Assembly (NCBI RefSeq): GCF_000266905.1 | Contig: NC_018027.1 | Coordinates: 3,534,001 to 3,598,000 of the forward strand | Direction of reading: 5' to 3' | DNA length: 64,000 nt | Source of the DNA: Mycolicibacterium chubuense NBB4 | GTDB taxonomy: Bacteria; Actinomycetota; Actinomycetes; Mycobacteriales; Mycobacteriaceae | Part shown: positions 8,332 through 16,720 of the stretch, one piece after another | Position numbering within the stretch: the first letter of the stretch is position 1 | Layout of the letters: each line of letters begins with the position of its first letter | Made by a program: the position numbers and the translations under genes | Notes under the pieces: generated by a model | What the model was told of the DNA's origin: nothing | Seen by the model: the letters and a program-made list of their open reading frames with translations, nothing else | Database searches by the model: none

Positions 8332-9306
8332 TTAGATCTCCCCCTCTTCGATCACCAACGCGTTGCGACCCGCGTCCGTCCACGCCACCCACGGCGCGGA
8401 GTGGAAGTACTGCAGCGCCAAGGCCTCTCCGACGTCGAAGCATGTCGTCTGCAGTCCCGCGAGCCGCTGTTCCAACGACTCCAGCAGCGCGCCCGGCTGC
8501 AGGAACTCCAGCTCGCTTCGGGCCCGGCCCAACAGCCGCTGCGCCTCCGCGGTGGCCCCGAGCCGGCCCTGGGGGCGCTTGAGCAGTTCGTCGAGGCTGT
8601 GCTCGGCCAGCTTGAGCGAGTAGAAGATCGAGCGTGGAAAGAGCCGGTCCAGCAGCATGAATTCGACCACCCGGCCCGCGTCGAGCACACCGCGGTAGGT
8701 GCGCAGATAGGTGTCGTGCGCACCGGCGGACCGCAGCAGCGTCACCCAGGCCGGCGACGATGCGCTGTCACCGACGCGGGACAGCAGGAGCCGCACCGTC
8801 ATGTCGACCCGCTCGAGCGCACGCCCCAGCAGCATGAAGCGATAGCCGTCGTCGCGGGACAGCGTGGAGTCGGCCAGGCCGGCGAACATCGCCGCACGGC
8901 CCTCCACGTAGGACAGGAACTCGTGCGGCCCGAGACGTTTGGCCGCCCGCTCCCGCTCGGCCAGCGCGTTGTAGGTGGTGTTGAGGCACTCCCAGATCTC
9001 GGTGGAGGTCACTTCGCGTGCGCCGCGGGCGTTTTCGCGCGCTGCCGAGATGGCGTCGACGATCGAGCACGCGCCGTAGGTATCGCGGCTGAAGGCCACG
9101 ATGTCGGTCAGCGACCACACGTCGAGCAACTCGTCGGGTGGATCGATGCCGAGCACCCGCAGAAGTGTCCGCGACGCCTGGTCGGGATCCACACTCGAGT
9201 CCTCGAGCAGCTGGTGCACCGTCACGTCCAGGATGCGAGCCGTGTCGTCGGCGCGCTCCACGTAGCGGCCGATCCAGTACAGCGATTCTGCGTTCCTCGC
9301 CAACAT
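8332..9306 (-). CDS. Alpha-E domain protein
   Basis: 324-residue, almost entirely alpha-helical protein of the alpha-E family, named from its conserved glutamate-rich helices. It begins with the diagnostic MLARNAESLYWIGRYVERAD and contains FRDGYRFMLLGRALERVDMT-type repeats (here RDDGYRFMLLGRALERVDM). Alpha-E proteins always travel with a circularly permuted ATP-grasp ligase, and are thought to be its partner or adaptor in a peptide-bond-forming system. Their biochemical role is unresolved. It lies 11 bp after the ATP-grasp gene and 2 bp before the transglutaminase gene, so the three should be one transcript. Length is normal. Confidence 0.9.
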   Translation of the reverse strand: MLARNAESLYWIGRYVERADDTARILDVTVHQLLEDSSVDPDQASRTLLRVLGIDPPDELLDVWSLTDIVAFSRDTYGACSIVDAISAARENARGAREVTSTEIWECLNTTYNALAERERAAKRLGPHEFLSYVEGRAAMFAGLADSTLSRDDGYRFMLLGRALERVDMTVRLLLSRVGDSASSPAWVTLLRSAGAHDTYLRTYRGVLDAGRVVEFMLLDRLFPRSIFYSLKLAEHSLDELLKRPQGRLGATAEAQRLLGRARSELEFLQPGALLESLEQRLAGLQTTCFDVGEALALQYFHSAPWVAWTDAGRNALVIEEGEI

Positions 9307-9317
9307 CGGACGATCTC

Positions 9318-10946
9318 CTACTGCTGTTGCTGCTGCTGGTCCTGGGTGCTCTCGGCCTTGCCGTTCCTACTGCTGTTCTTGCTCGCGGGCGCCTTCGGTA
9401 GCGAGCGCACCACCTCCGCCGCGGCCAACTCACGGTCGGCGGCCGACGTCCGCGACGCCAGCACCCACGTGTCCTTCGACCCGCCGCCCTGACTGGAGTT
9501 CACCACCAACGAGCCCTCGGGCAGCGCCACCCGGGTCAGTCCGCCCGGCAGCACCCAGACGTCGTCGCCGTCGTTGACCGCGAACGGCCGCAGATCGACG
9601 TGACGCGGCGCGAGATGGTCACCGATCTGGGTCGGCACCGTCGAGAGCTGCACGACCGGCTGGGCGATCCAGCCGCGCGGGTCGGCGTTGATCTTCTTGG
9701 TGATCGTCGCGAGTTCCTTCTCCGAGGCGTCGGGCCCGAAGACGATGCCGTACCCGCCCGAGCCCTCGACCGGCTTGATCACCAGCTCCTCGATCCGGTC
9801 GAGCACCTCCTCGCGTTCGTCGTCGAGCCAGCAGCGGAACGTGTCGACGTTGGCCAGCAGCGGCTTCTCGCCCAGGTAGTACTCGATGATCGTCGGCACG
9901 TAGGTGTAGACGAGTTTGTCGTCGCCGACACCGTTGCCCACCGCGCTGGAGATCACCACGTTGCCGGCCCGCGCCGCGTTGAGGATGCCCGCCACCCCCA
10001 GCACCGAGTCCGGCTTGAACTGCATCGGGTCGAGGTAGTCGTCGTCGATGCGGCGATAGATGACGTCGACCTGGCGTTCGCCTTCGGTCGTGCGCATGTA
10101 GACGGTGTTGTCGCGGCAGAACAGGTCACGGCCCTCGACGAGTTCGACCCCCATCTGGCGGGCCAGCAGCGAGTGCTCGAAATAGGCGGAGTTGTAGACG
10201 CCCGGGGTCAACACGACGACCGTCGGGTCGGCGACGTTGTTGGCCGCGGCGTTGCGCAGCGCGCGCAACAGATGCGACGAGTAGTCCCCGACGGCGCGCA
10301 CCCGGTGGGTGGCGAACAGGTTCGGGAACACCCGCGCCATCGTGCGGCGGTTCTCCATGACGTAGGAGACGCCCGACGGGGAGCGGAGGTTGTCCTCCAG
10401 CACCCGGAAGCTGCCCTGCGCGTCGCGGATCAAATCGATGCCCGCGACATGGATGCGCACACCGTTGGGCGGGACGATTCCGACCGCCTCGCGGTGGAAG
10501 TGCTCACACGAGGTGACCAGCCGGCGCGGGATGACACCGTCGCGCAGGATCTCCTGCTCGCCGTAGATGTCGTCGAGGTACATCTCCAGCGCCTGAACCC
10601 GCTGGCGGATGCCGCGCTCCAGCCGCGTCCACTCCGCCGCCGAGATGACCCGCGGCACCAGATCCAGCGGGAACGGACGCTCCTGGCCCGACAGCGAGAA
10701 GGTGATGCCCTGGTCGATGAACGCACGGCCCAGCGCATCGGCGCGCGCTTCCAGATCGGAGACGTCGGACGGCGCGAGTTCCTTATGGATGCCCCTGTAC
10801 GGTCCGCGCACGTTGCCCTGGGCGTCGAACATCTCGTCGAAGGCCTGCGAATACCAGCCGAGCTTGTTGTAGCCACCGAAGATGCCGTCATGGCGTCTCG
10901 TGGCTCTGGCGTTCGTGCGCGCAGTCCGTACCGTCTCGGTCGCCAA
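9318..10946 (-). CDS. Circularly permuted type 2 ATP-grasp protein
   Basis: 542-residue predicted ATP-dependent carboxylate-amine ligase with a circularly permuted ATP-grasp fold (Rv2411c type). Signatures include the RHDGIFGGYNKL start, VLEDNLRSPSGVSYVMEN (about residue 190), CRDNTVYMRTTEGERQVDVI and the glycine-rich KPVEGSGGYGIVFGP. The chain ends in six consecutive glutamines encoded at 9321-9338. The likely start is TTG at 10946, just after AGGGGA, because the family begins near ATETVRTARTNARAT. An ATG at 11018 would add 24 residues not typical of the family. It heads the alpha-E/transglutaminase operon. The amine and acid substrates are unknown. Confidence 0.88.
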   Translation of the reverse strand: MATETVRTARTNARATRRHDGIFGGYNKLGWYSQAFDEMFDAQGNVRGPYRGIHKELAPSDVSDLEARADALGRAFIDQGITFSLSGQERPFPLDLVPRVISAAEWTRLERGIRQRVQALEMYLDDIYGEQEILRDGVIPRRLVTSCEHFHREAVGIVPPNGVRIHVAGIDLIRDAQGSFRVLEDNLRSPSGVSYVMENRRTMARVFPNLFATHRVRAVGDYSSHLLRALRNAAANNVADPTVVVLTPGVYNSAYFEHSLLARQMGVELVEGRDLFCRDNTVYMRTTEGERQVDVIYRRIDDDYLDPMQFKPDSVLGVAGILNAARAGNVVISSAVGNGVGDDKLVYTYVPTIIEYYLGEKPLLANVDTFRCWLDDEREEVLDRIEELVIKPVEGSGGYGIVFGPDASEKELATITKKINADPRGWIAQPVVQLSTVPTQIGDHLAPRHVDLRPFAVNDGDDVWVLPGGLTRVALPEGSLVVNSSQGGGSKDTWVLASRTSAADRELAAAEVVRSLPKAPASKNSSRNGKAESTQDQQQQQQ

Positions 10947-11051
10947 GATGTCCCCTAATCTGTCCCGCTCTTCATACCCGCGTGCGGTGCCGAAAGCACG
11001 GATGCCATGCTGCAGCATCGCGGCCGTTTCGGCAGGCCAGCGGGCACCGCT

Positions 11052-11081
11052 TTGGGATAACTACCCGCTCGCTGCTACCCT
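11052..11081 (+). promoter_or_regulatory. Candidate SigA-type promoter of rpsT
   Basis: TTGGGA (11052-11057) and TACCCT (11076-11081) are separated by 18 bp. They fit a housekeeping mycobacterial promoter with a transcript of about 65 nt before the rpsT start. Identified by eye only. Confidence 0.45.
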
Positions 11082-11152
11082 GAACAGTCGCTGCCCACTG
11101 CGGGCGCCCACAGACTCAAGCAACCCAGCCGAGATTTAGAAGGAATACACGC

Positions 11153-11413
11153 GTGGCCAACATCAAGTCGCAGGAGAAGCGGAACCGCACCAACGAGCGC
11201 CGCAGACTGCGCAACAAGTCGGTGAAGTCGTCGCTTCACACGGCGGTCCGCGGATTCCGTCAGGCCCTCGAGGCGGGCGACAAGGAGAAGGCAGGCGAAC
11301 TGCTGCTCGCCACCAGCCGCAAGCTGGACAAGGCCGCGAGCAAGGGCGTGATCCACAAGAATCAGGCCGCCAACCGCAAGTCGGCGCTGGCCCGGGCCCT
11401 CAACAAGATCTGA
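11153..11413 (+). CDS. rpsT: 30S ribosomal protein bS20
   Basis: 86-residue, lysine/arginine-rich, helical protein that binds 16S rRNA in the bottom of the small subunit. The sequence starts [17 protein letters not shown] after the initiator and has the family features KSSLHTAVR and [11 protein letters not shown]. The GTG start at 11153 follows AGAAGGA at 8-bp spacing. The gene is monocistronic on the plus strand and faces holA, as in other mycobacteria (Rv2412). The short space to holA is filled by the 26-bp tandem repeat described separately. Confidence 0.97.
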   Translation: MANIKSQEKRNRTNERRRLRNKSVKSSLHTAVRGFRQALEAGDKEKAGELLLATSRKLDKAASKGVIHKNQAANRKSALARALNKI

Positions 11414-11422
11414 GCCCCGCCC

Positions 11423-11544
11423 AGTCGCTGACCAGCTCCGGATCCTTTAGTCGCTGACCAGCTCCGGGTCCTTTAGTCGCTGACCAGCTCCGGGTCCATT
11501 AGTCGCTCACAAGCTCCGGGTCCTTTAGTCGCTGACCAGCTCCG
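11423..11544. repeat. Five-copy 26-bp tandem repeat derived from the holA 3' end
   Basis: Copies of AGTCGCTGACCAGCTCCG begin at 11423, 11449, 11475, 11501 and 11527, a period of exactly 26 bp. The copy at 11501 has two changes. The rightmost copy is the real 3' end of holA, encoding ELVSD and the TAA stop on the minus strand. The other four are non-coding duplicates placed between holA and rpsT. Each repeat carries its own stop triplet. No stable hairpin or T-run was seen. Confidence 0.9.
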
Positions 11545-12484
11545 CGACCTTGCGGACCGCGCTCTCCAACGCATAGTCCGCGTCGGCCGCCGCACCCTTC
11601 ACATCGGCGTTCAGCGCAGCGACCACCCGCACCGCCTCGGCCACCGAGTCGCGCGACCACCGACGCGCCTGCTTCTGCGCCTTCTGCACCCGCCACGGCG
11701 GCATGCCGAGCTCTCCGGCCAGCCGGTACGGATCACCCGACAGTGGACCCACCCGCGCGATGGTGTGCACGGCCTCTGCCAACGCGTCGGCGAGGACCAC
11801 ATGCGGTTCGCCGGCCATCATCGCCCAGCGCAGGGCCTCGGCCGCCCCGGCCACGTCACCCACGACCGCCTTGTCGGCGATGTCGAATCCTTTGACCTCG
11901 GCCTTGCCGGAGTGGTACCGGCGCACCGCTGCCGCGTTCACCGCGCCCCCGGTGTCGGCGACGAGCTGTGAGCACGCCGACGCCAACTCCCGGATGTCTG
12001 AGCCGACGGCGTCGAGCACCGCCGTCACGGTGTCGTCGCTCACCTTGACGCGCAGGGCGCGGAACTCCTTGCGGACGAAGTCGGCACGTTCGGACGCCTT
12101 GGCGATGCGTGCGCACGGATGCACTTGCGCCCCGAGCTTCTTGAGCTGATCGGCCAGCGCCTTGGCGCGCCCGCCCCCGGAGTGCACCACCACGAGCAAC
12201 GTGCCATCGGGCAGGTCCTTGGCGGCTCCTTCGATGACGGCCACGGCCTCCTTGCCCGCCTCGGCCGCCGACTCCAGCACGACGACCCGCTCGTCGGCGA
12301 ACAGCGACGGGCTCAGCAGCTCGGCGAGTTCGCTGACGTTGACCTCACCGGCCCGCAGCCGGTCCACCGGAACGTCGGGCGTGCCCGCCGACTTGCGGGC
12401 CTGCCGCAGCACCGCCGCGACGGCGCGCTCGACCAACAACTCTTCATCACCCAACACCAGGTGCAGGCCGGTCACTTGGCTCAC
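11525..12484 (-). CDS. holA: DNA polymerase III subunit delta
   Basis: 319-residue delta subunit of the clamp loader, which opens the beta clamp during replication. It has the N-terminal AAA+-like fold without a functional P-loop ([15 protein letters not shown] at the start) and a C-terminal collar domain ([19 protein letters not shown], about residue 265). Length and order match Rv2413c. The ATG at 12484 overlaps the comEC stop by 4 bp, a coupling that puts a replication gene at the end of a DNA-uptake-type operon. Its last codons form the parent unit of the tandem repeat found downstream. Confidence 0.93.
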   Translation of the reverse strand: MSQVTGLHLVLGDEELLVERAVAAVLRQARKSAGTPDVPVDRLRAGEVNVSELAELLSPSLFADERVVVLESAAEAGKEAVAVIEGAAKDLPDGTLLVVVHSGGGRAKALADQLKKLGAQVHPCARIAKASERADFVRKEFRALRVKVSDDTVTAVLDAVGSDIRELASACSQLVADTGGAVNAAAVRRYHSGKAEVKGFDIADKAVVGDVAGAAEALRWAMMAGEPHVVLADALAEAVHTIARVGPLSGDPYRLAGELGMPPWRVQKAQKQARRWSRDSVAEAVRVVAALNADVKGAAADADYALESAVRKVAELVSD

Positions 12485-13971
12485 CGCACGATCGTGTCAC
12501 GTCGGCCCGACACGACCCAATGCCACACCGCCGCCACCGCGAGCCCGGCGCCTGCGACTGTCGCCACACCGAGGACACCGGACGGAACGGGCACCGACGC
12601 CAACGGTGCCGCGGCGCTCCAGCGGGCCACGCTCAACAGCCACCACACCTCCGGGCCGGTGAAGCGGATGAGCAACTGCGCGCCCGCCGGCCACAGCGCG
12701 GACAACGCCGCCGCGGCGGTTCCCATGACGGTGATGGGCGGGATCACCGGAGCGACTGCGAGATTCGCGGCAACCGCGACGAGACTCACAGAGCCCGTGA
12801 TCCCGGCCACCAGCGGCGCGGTCACCAGCTGAGCGGCGAGCGAGACGCTCACCGCGTCGGCGAGCGGCCGGGGCCAGCCCCGGTGTGCCAACCGCCGCGA
12901 CCACGCCGGAGCGATGATCACCAGCGCGGCGGTCGCCGACACCGACAGCGCAAAGCCCACATCGACGGCGAGCTCGGGCGCACCGACCAGCAGCACGATC
13001 ACACAGGTGGCCAGCGCGGGCAGAGCTTGCCGGCGACGATGCGAGAGCACCGCCAGCAGCGTGATCGCCCCCATCACCGCGGCCCGCAACACACTCGGCG
13101 ACGGCTGCACCACGACGACGAACCCCGACAACGTCACGCCCGCCAGCGCGACGGCGACTCGCGGTCCCACCAGAGCGGCGCTCAACAGAACTGCGGCACA
13201 CACGATCGTGACGTTGGCTCCCGACACCGCCGTCAGGTGCGCCAGCCCCGACAGCCGGAAATCCTTCGTCGTCCGGTTCGACACCATCGACATGTCACCG
13301 AGCACCAGCGCGGGCAGCATGGCCGCCTGCTCCGGTGGCAGCACCAGCCGCGACCCCTCGGCGAAACGCTCCCGCAGATGATGCGCCGCCCGCTGGAGCG
13401 GCGCGGCGCGTCCCAGCCGCGGTTCGCCCTTGGCGGCCAGGACCGCGACGGTCAGATCGCGTCGCTTCGGCCGGTTGACCGCGGCATCGAAAGCCGCGGG
13501 CTGCCCCGCCGCAAGCCGGGCATAGGCACTCCCCGACGCGAAGACCAGGACCCGGCCCGACGACGGCGATCCGTCGAGCTGCACCAGAGACCCGCGCACC
13601 ATGGTTCGCCCGCCCTCCAGCACGCGCGGACTCTCGCTCGGTGTGACGACCACCCGGGTGCTGGAGCCGAAGTAACCGGTTGCAGGATGCTGACGGACCT
13701 GCTCGACGCGCATACACACGGCCAGCGCAAAGCCGGCGCCGACCACCGCAACCGCGGCCACACCCATCGCCAGCGCCCGCGACGGCACCGCTCGGCGTCC
13801 GCGCCGGGCCCCCCACCAGCCCGCAGCGGCCGTTGCCACGACCGACACAGCGGCCCCCACCACTGCTCCGGGGACAGCCCACACGATGCCCGCGGCGGTG
13901 ACCGCCCAGCTCGTCAGCGCCGCCGGCACCAGTCGCAGATCCACCGGCGCCGCAGCAGCGGGACCGTCCAT
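12481..13971 (-). CDS. comEC: ComEC/Rec2-family DNA-uptake channel protein
   Basis: 496-residue polytopic membrane protein with the ComEC competence domain, which forms the inner-membrane channel for single-stranded DNA in transformable bacteria. The diagnostic segment [17 protein letters not shown] lies near residue 250 and is followed by many helices. The N-terminal OB-like periplasmic part (about residues 90-200) is present. The C-terminal metallo-beta-lactamase domain found in long ComEC proteins is absent, as in most actinobacterial versions. Start and stop overlap comEA and holA. Natural competence of the host is not established by this gene alone. Confidence 0.9.
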   Translation of the reverse strand: MDGPAAAAPVDLRLVPAALTSWAVTAAGIVWAVPGAVVGAAVSVVATAAAGWWGARRGRRAVPSRALAMGVAAVAVVGAGFALAVCMRVEQVRQHPATGYFGSSTRVVVTPSESPRVLEGGRTMVRGSLVQLDGSPSSGRVLVFASGSAYARLAAGQPAAFDAAVNRPKRRDLTVAVLAAKGEPRLGRAAPLQRAAHHLRERFAEGSRLVLPPEQAAMLPALVLGDMSMVSNRTTKDFRLSGLAHLTAVSGANVTIVCAAVLLSAALVGPRVAVALAGVTLSGFVVVVQPSPSVLRAAVMGAITLLAVLSHRRRQALPALATCVIVLLVGAPELAVDVGFALSVSATAALVIIAPAWSRRLAHRGWPRPLADAVSVSLAAQLVTAPLVAGITGSVSLVAVAANLAVAPVIPPITVMGTAAAALSALWPAGAQLLIRFTGPEVWWLLSVARWSAAAPLASVPVPSGVLGVATVAGAGLAVAAVWHWVVSGRRDTIVR

Positions 13972-14795
13972 CAGACGCGGACGAGATCGCGCAACTTGCC
14001 CAGCCGCGCCGGCCCGATCCCGTCGACCTCACCGAGCTGGTCGACGCTGCGGAACCGACCGTTGGTCTCGCGCCAGGCGACGATGGCCGCGGCGGTGACC
14101 GGCCCGACACCGGGCAGAGCGTCGAGCTCCTCCGCGGTAGCCGTGTTCAGATCCACCAGACCCTTTGCGCCGGAGGTGGTTTCGGGTGGCGGCGCCACCC
14201 CGTCCGGCGGTGTGGCGCCGGGCACCACCGAACTGCCCATCTCGGCGGGCTGCCCGGGCGGTGCGTCGATACCGACGACGATCTGTTCGCCGTCGGTGAC
14301 GCGGCGGGCCATGTTCAAACCCATCACGTCGGCACCGTCGAGCGCTCCGCCGGCCGCATCGATCGCGTCGGCGATCCGCGCGCCCGACTTCAGGGTCACC
14401 AGCCCCGGCGTGTGCACGAGACCCACCACGCTGACCACCACGGGCTCGGGGGAACCGGGCGCGCCCGACGACGGCGCGCCCGACGTGGTCGGCGCCGCCG
14501 ACGACACCATCTCGACCGGCGGGAGTTTGGCCGACACCACCGCGGGAGGCTTGTCGCGCATCACGCTGATCACGGTGACCAGTACGGCGACCGCCGCGAC
14601 CGCGCACAGCGCGATCACCCCGGTGCGACCCGGGTCGGCGCGGATGCGCGACAGCCACGCCGCCGGACCCGCCGGCGCGGGGTCGGGCAGCCAACGCGAC
14701 AACGAGGTGTCCGGCTGTTCGTCGACCTCGGCGTCAGCCTCACCGGCGGGACCCAGGCGCCGGCGGAGCAGGTCGGCGGGCAGTTCGGTGGACAT
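13971..14795 (-). CDS. comEA: ComEA-family DNA-binding protein
   Basis: 274-residue membrane-anchored protein. A cytosolic N-terminus is followed by one transmembrane helix (VIALCAVAAVAVLVTVISV, about residues 60-80) and a Pro/Ser-rich stretch. Next come an SLBB domain (VSVVGLVHTPGLVTLKSGARI) and a C-terminal helix-hairpin-helix pair (LVDLNTATAEELDALPGVG). The latter binds double-stranded DNA outside the membrane for ComEC. The stop shares one base with the comEC start (TGATG). The ATG at 14795 is preferred because it gives MSTELPADLL. An upstream ATG at 14849 would add 18 residues. Confidence 0.9.
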   Translation of the reverse strand: MSTELPADLLRRRLGPAGEADAEVDEQPDTSLSRWLPDPAPAGPAAWLSRIRADPGRTGVIALCAVAAVAVLVTVISVMRDKPPAVVSAKLPPVEMVSSAAPTTSGAPSSGAPGSPEPVVVSVVGLVHTPGLVTLKSGARIADAIDAAGGALDGADVMGLNMARRVTDGEQIVVGIDAPPGQPAEMGSSVVPGATPPDGVAPPPETTSGAKGLVDLNTATAEELDALPGVGPVTAAAIVAWRETNGRFRSVDQLGEVDGIGPARLGKLRDLVRV

Positions 14796-14892
14796 GTCCG
14801 CGACGCTATGCCCGCCGGCTGACGAGCACGGTCGCAGCGCGCGGTCCACCGCCCATCCTGTGGATGAACTCGGCTCTCGGGATAGCGGTGGC

Positions 14893-14898
14893 TACGAT
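14893..14898 (+). promoter_or_regulatory. Candidate -10 element, near-leaderless start
   Basis: TACGAT lies 12 bp before the ATG at 14910, so a transcript would begin only a few bases ahead of the coding region. Short or absent leaders are common in mycobacteria. No convincing -35 was seen. Confidence 0.3.
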
Positions 14899-14909
14899 GG
14901 CTTCTCGAG

Positions 14910-15575
14910 ATGAACCGTCGAGCCCCGATGATCGCAGGCGTGGCGTTCGCGGTGCTCTACGCGACCGCGGTGCTGGTGCTGCCCGCCGTGCAGGGAACCG
15001 ACCAGGGCGCTGCACGGGTCCAGGCGCTCCTCCTGGCTTTCGCCGCGCTGGCGCTGGTGTTCGTCCTCGCCTTCGCGCGGGACCGGTTGAGCGGTCCCCC
15101 GGCGCATCTGTTCACGGTCGGTTCGGCCCTGCTCGTCGCCCAACTGTGCGCGGCGATCTGGTTCATCAGCGGCTCCGCGGTGCGTCCCGGTCAGACGGCG
15201 AGCGTGAACAGCGCCCTCGGGGACGTCGGCTCGATGTGGCTGCCCACGGCCACCATCGCCAACATCCTGATCGCAGTCCCTGTTCTGTTGAGCGCCAACG
15301 AGGATCGCCTGCCGCGATGGCTCGGGATCGGAGCCGCCGTGTTCACCGTCGAGCAGTTGATCGAGACCATCACGATCATCGGACCGCCCGGCAGCTTCAT
15401 CTCCCCCGGCGGACCCATGAACCACTATCTCGGCGGCACGTTGTCGGTCGCGTTCTTCGTCGCGCTCGGTGCGGCCGTGACACTGCCCGAGAAGGCCGCC
15501 GAGGCGGCGGAACCGAGCGACGAGAGCGCACGCGTCGACGACGACGCACCGGTCCAGGAAACCACGGCGGAGTGA
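14910..15575 (+). CDS. Six-helix membrane protein of unknown function
   Basis: 221-residue integral membrane protein with about six hydrophobic segments, starting MNRRAPMIAGVAFAVLYATA and ending in an acidic tail rich in Glu and Asp. Between helices it has conserved-looking SGPPAHLF and a loop PPGSFISPGGPMNHYLGG. I recognise no family or catalytic motif. Its stop overlaps the following acyl-CoA dehydrogenase start by one base (TGATG), so it is translationally coupled to the two dehydrogenase subunits. A role in presenting or handling their lipid or steroid-like substrate is only a guess from position. Confidence 0.75.
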   Translation: MNRRAPMIAGVAFAVLYATAVLVLPAVQGTDQGAARVQALLLAFAALALVFVLAFARDRLSGPPAHLFTVGSALLVAQLCAAIWFISGSAVRPGQTASVNSALGDVGSMWLPTATIANILIAVPVLLSANEDRLPRWLGIGAAVFTVEQLIETITIIGPPGSFISPGGPMNHYLGGTLSVAFFVALGAAVTLPEKAAEAAEPSDESARVDDDAPVQETTAE

Positions 15576-16720
15576 TGGCACTTCCCCGGCTGGTTCCCCG
15601 TTCAACCGTCGAGGCGGCGTCCACCACGGCGCTGCGCCACGAGGTCCGCGCATTCCTCGCCGAACAGATCGCCGCAGGCGCCTTCACCCCGGCGGTCGAC
15701 GCGTGGCTCACCGGCTGGGACGAGGACTTCACCGCTGCGCTGGCCGCTCGAGGCTGGCTGGGCATGACCGTGCCTTTCGAATACGGCGGTCACGGTCGCT
15801 CGTTTCTCGAGCGCTTCGCCGTCACCGAGGAACTGCTCGCGGCGGGGGCACCCGTGGCGGCGCACTGGATCGCCGACCGCCAGATCGTGCCGTCCCTGCT
15901 CAAGTACGGCACCGAAGCGCAGAAGACGCACTTCCTGCCGAGAATCGTGCGGGGCGAGTGCTTCTTCGCGATCGGGATGAGCGAACCGGACTCCGGCTCC
16001 GACCTCGCCAGCGTGCGCACCCGCGCCGAGCGGGTCGACGGCGGCTGGACGCTGACCGGCACCAAGGTGTGGACCTCCGGGGCGCACCTTGCCCATGCCT
16101 TCATCGCGCTGGTCCGCACCGCACCGGTGGACCCCGCGCACCGGCACGCCGGGCTGAGCCAGTTCATCGTCGACCTGCGGGGGCCCGGTGTCGACATCCG
16201 CCCGATCGTGTCCATGAACGGCGCACACCACTTCAACGAGGTCATCCTCGACGGGGCATTCGTCCCCGACGAGATGGTGTTCGGCGAGATCGGAGAGGGC
16301 TGGCGGCAGGTCACCTCGGAACTCAGCTTCGAGCGCAGCGGCCCCGAGCGTTTCCTGTCGACTTTCGTCCTGCTCGCCGCCTGCGCCGAACCCACTGCGC
16401 CACCGGCGGTCTCACGCAGCGCCGAGCTCGGTCGGCTGGTGGCCCGTGTCGCGGGACTGCACCAGATGTCGTCTGCCGTCGCGGGCGCGCTGGAACGTGG
16501 TGAACCGGCCGACGTCCCCGCTGCGGTGGTGAAGGTGCTGGGCACCACCACCGAGGGAGACGTCGCCGAGTTCGCCCACCTGGCGGGCGACGACGTTGCA
16601 CCGCAGGCCTTTCGGGAGACGTCGGGAGCCGCGATGGATCAGCGGCCCGGGTTCACACTGCGCGGCGGCACCAACGAGGTGTTGCGTGGGGTCATCGCAC
16701 GAGGACTGGGAATCCGGTGA
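15575..16720 (+). CDS. Acyl-CoA dehydrogenase, first subunit
   Basis: 381-residue FAD-dependent acyl-CoA dehydrogenase with the N-terminal helical, middle beta and C-terminal helical domains. The FAD/substrate segment is FAIGMSEPDSGSDLASV (about residue 130), followed by TGTKVWTSGAH. The C-terminal motif reads RGGTNEVLRGVIARGLG. A glycine stands where medium-chain enzymes carry the catalytic glutamate, so the base must come from elsewhere, as in isovaleryl-type enzymes. The ATG at 15575 shares a base with the upstream stop. The next gene, a second shorter dehydrogenase, overlaps by 4 bp, which suggests a heteromeric enzyme. Confidence 0.9.
   Translation: MALPRLVPRSTVEAASTTALRHEVRAFLAEQIAAGAFTPAVDAWLTGWDEDFTAALAARGWLGMTVPFEYGGHGRSFLERFAVTEELLAAGAPVAAHWIADRQIVPSLLKYGTEAQKTHFLPRIVRGECFFAIGMSEPDSGSDLASVRTRAERVDGGWTLTGTKVWTSGAHLAHAFIALVRTAPVDPAHRHAGLSQFIVDLRGPGVDIRPIVSMNGAHHFNEVILDGAFVPDEMVFGEIGEGWRQVTSELSFERSGPERFLSTFVLLAACAEPTAPPAVSRSAELGRLVARVAGLHQMSSAVAGALERGEPADVPAAVVKVLGTTTEGDVAEFAHLAGDDVAPQAFRETSGAAMDQRPGFTLRGGTNEVLRGVIARGLGIR

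Noticed and set aside
11423..11544. Tandem repeats as a CRISPR array
   Set aside because: Units are contiguous 26-bp copies of the holA end with no spacers and no cas genes nearby.
16600..16720. Acyl-CoA dehydrogenase judged inactive because the glutamate is missing in RGGTNEV
   Set aside because: Several active subclasses place the base on another helix, so the missing residue is not proof of inactivity.
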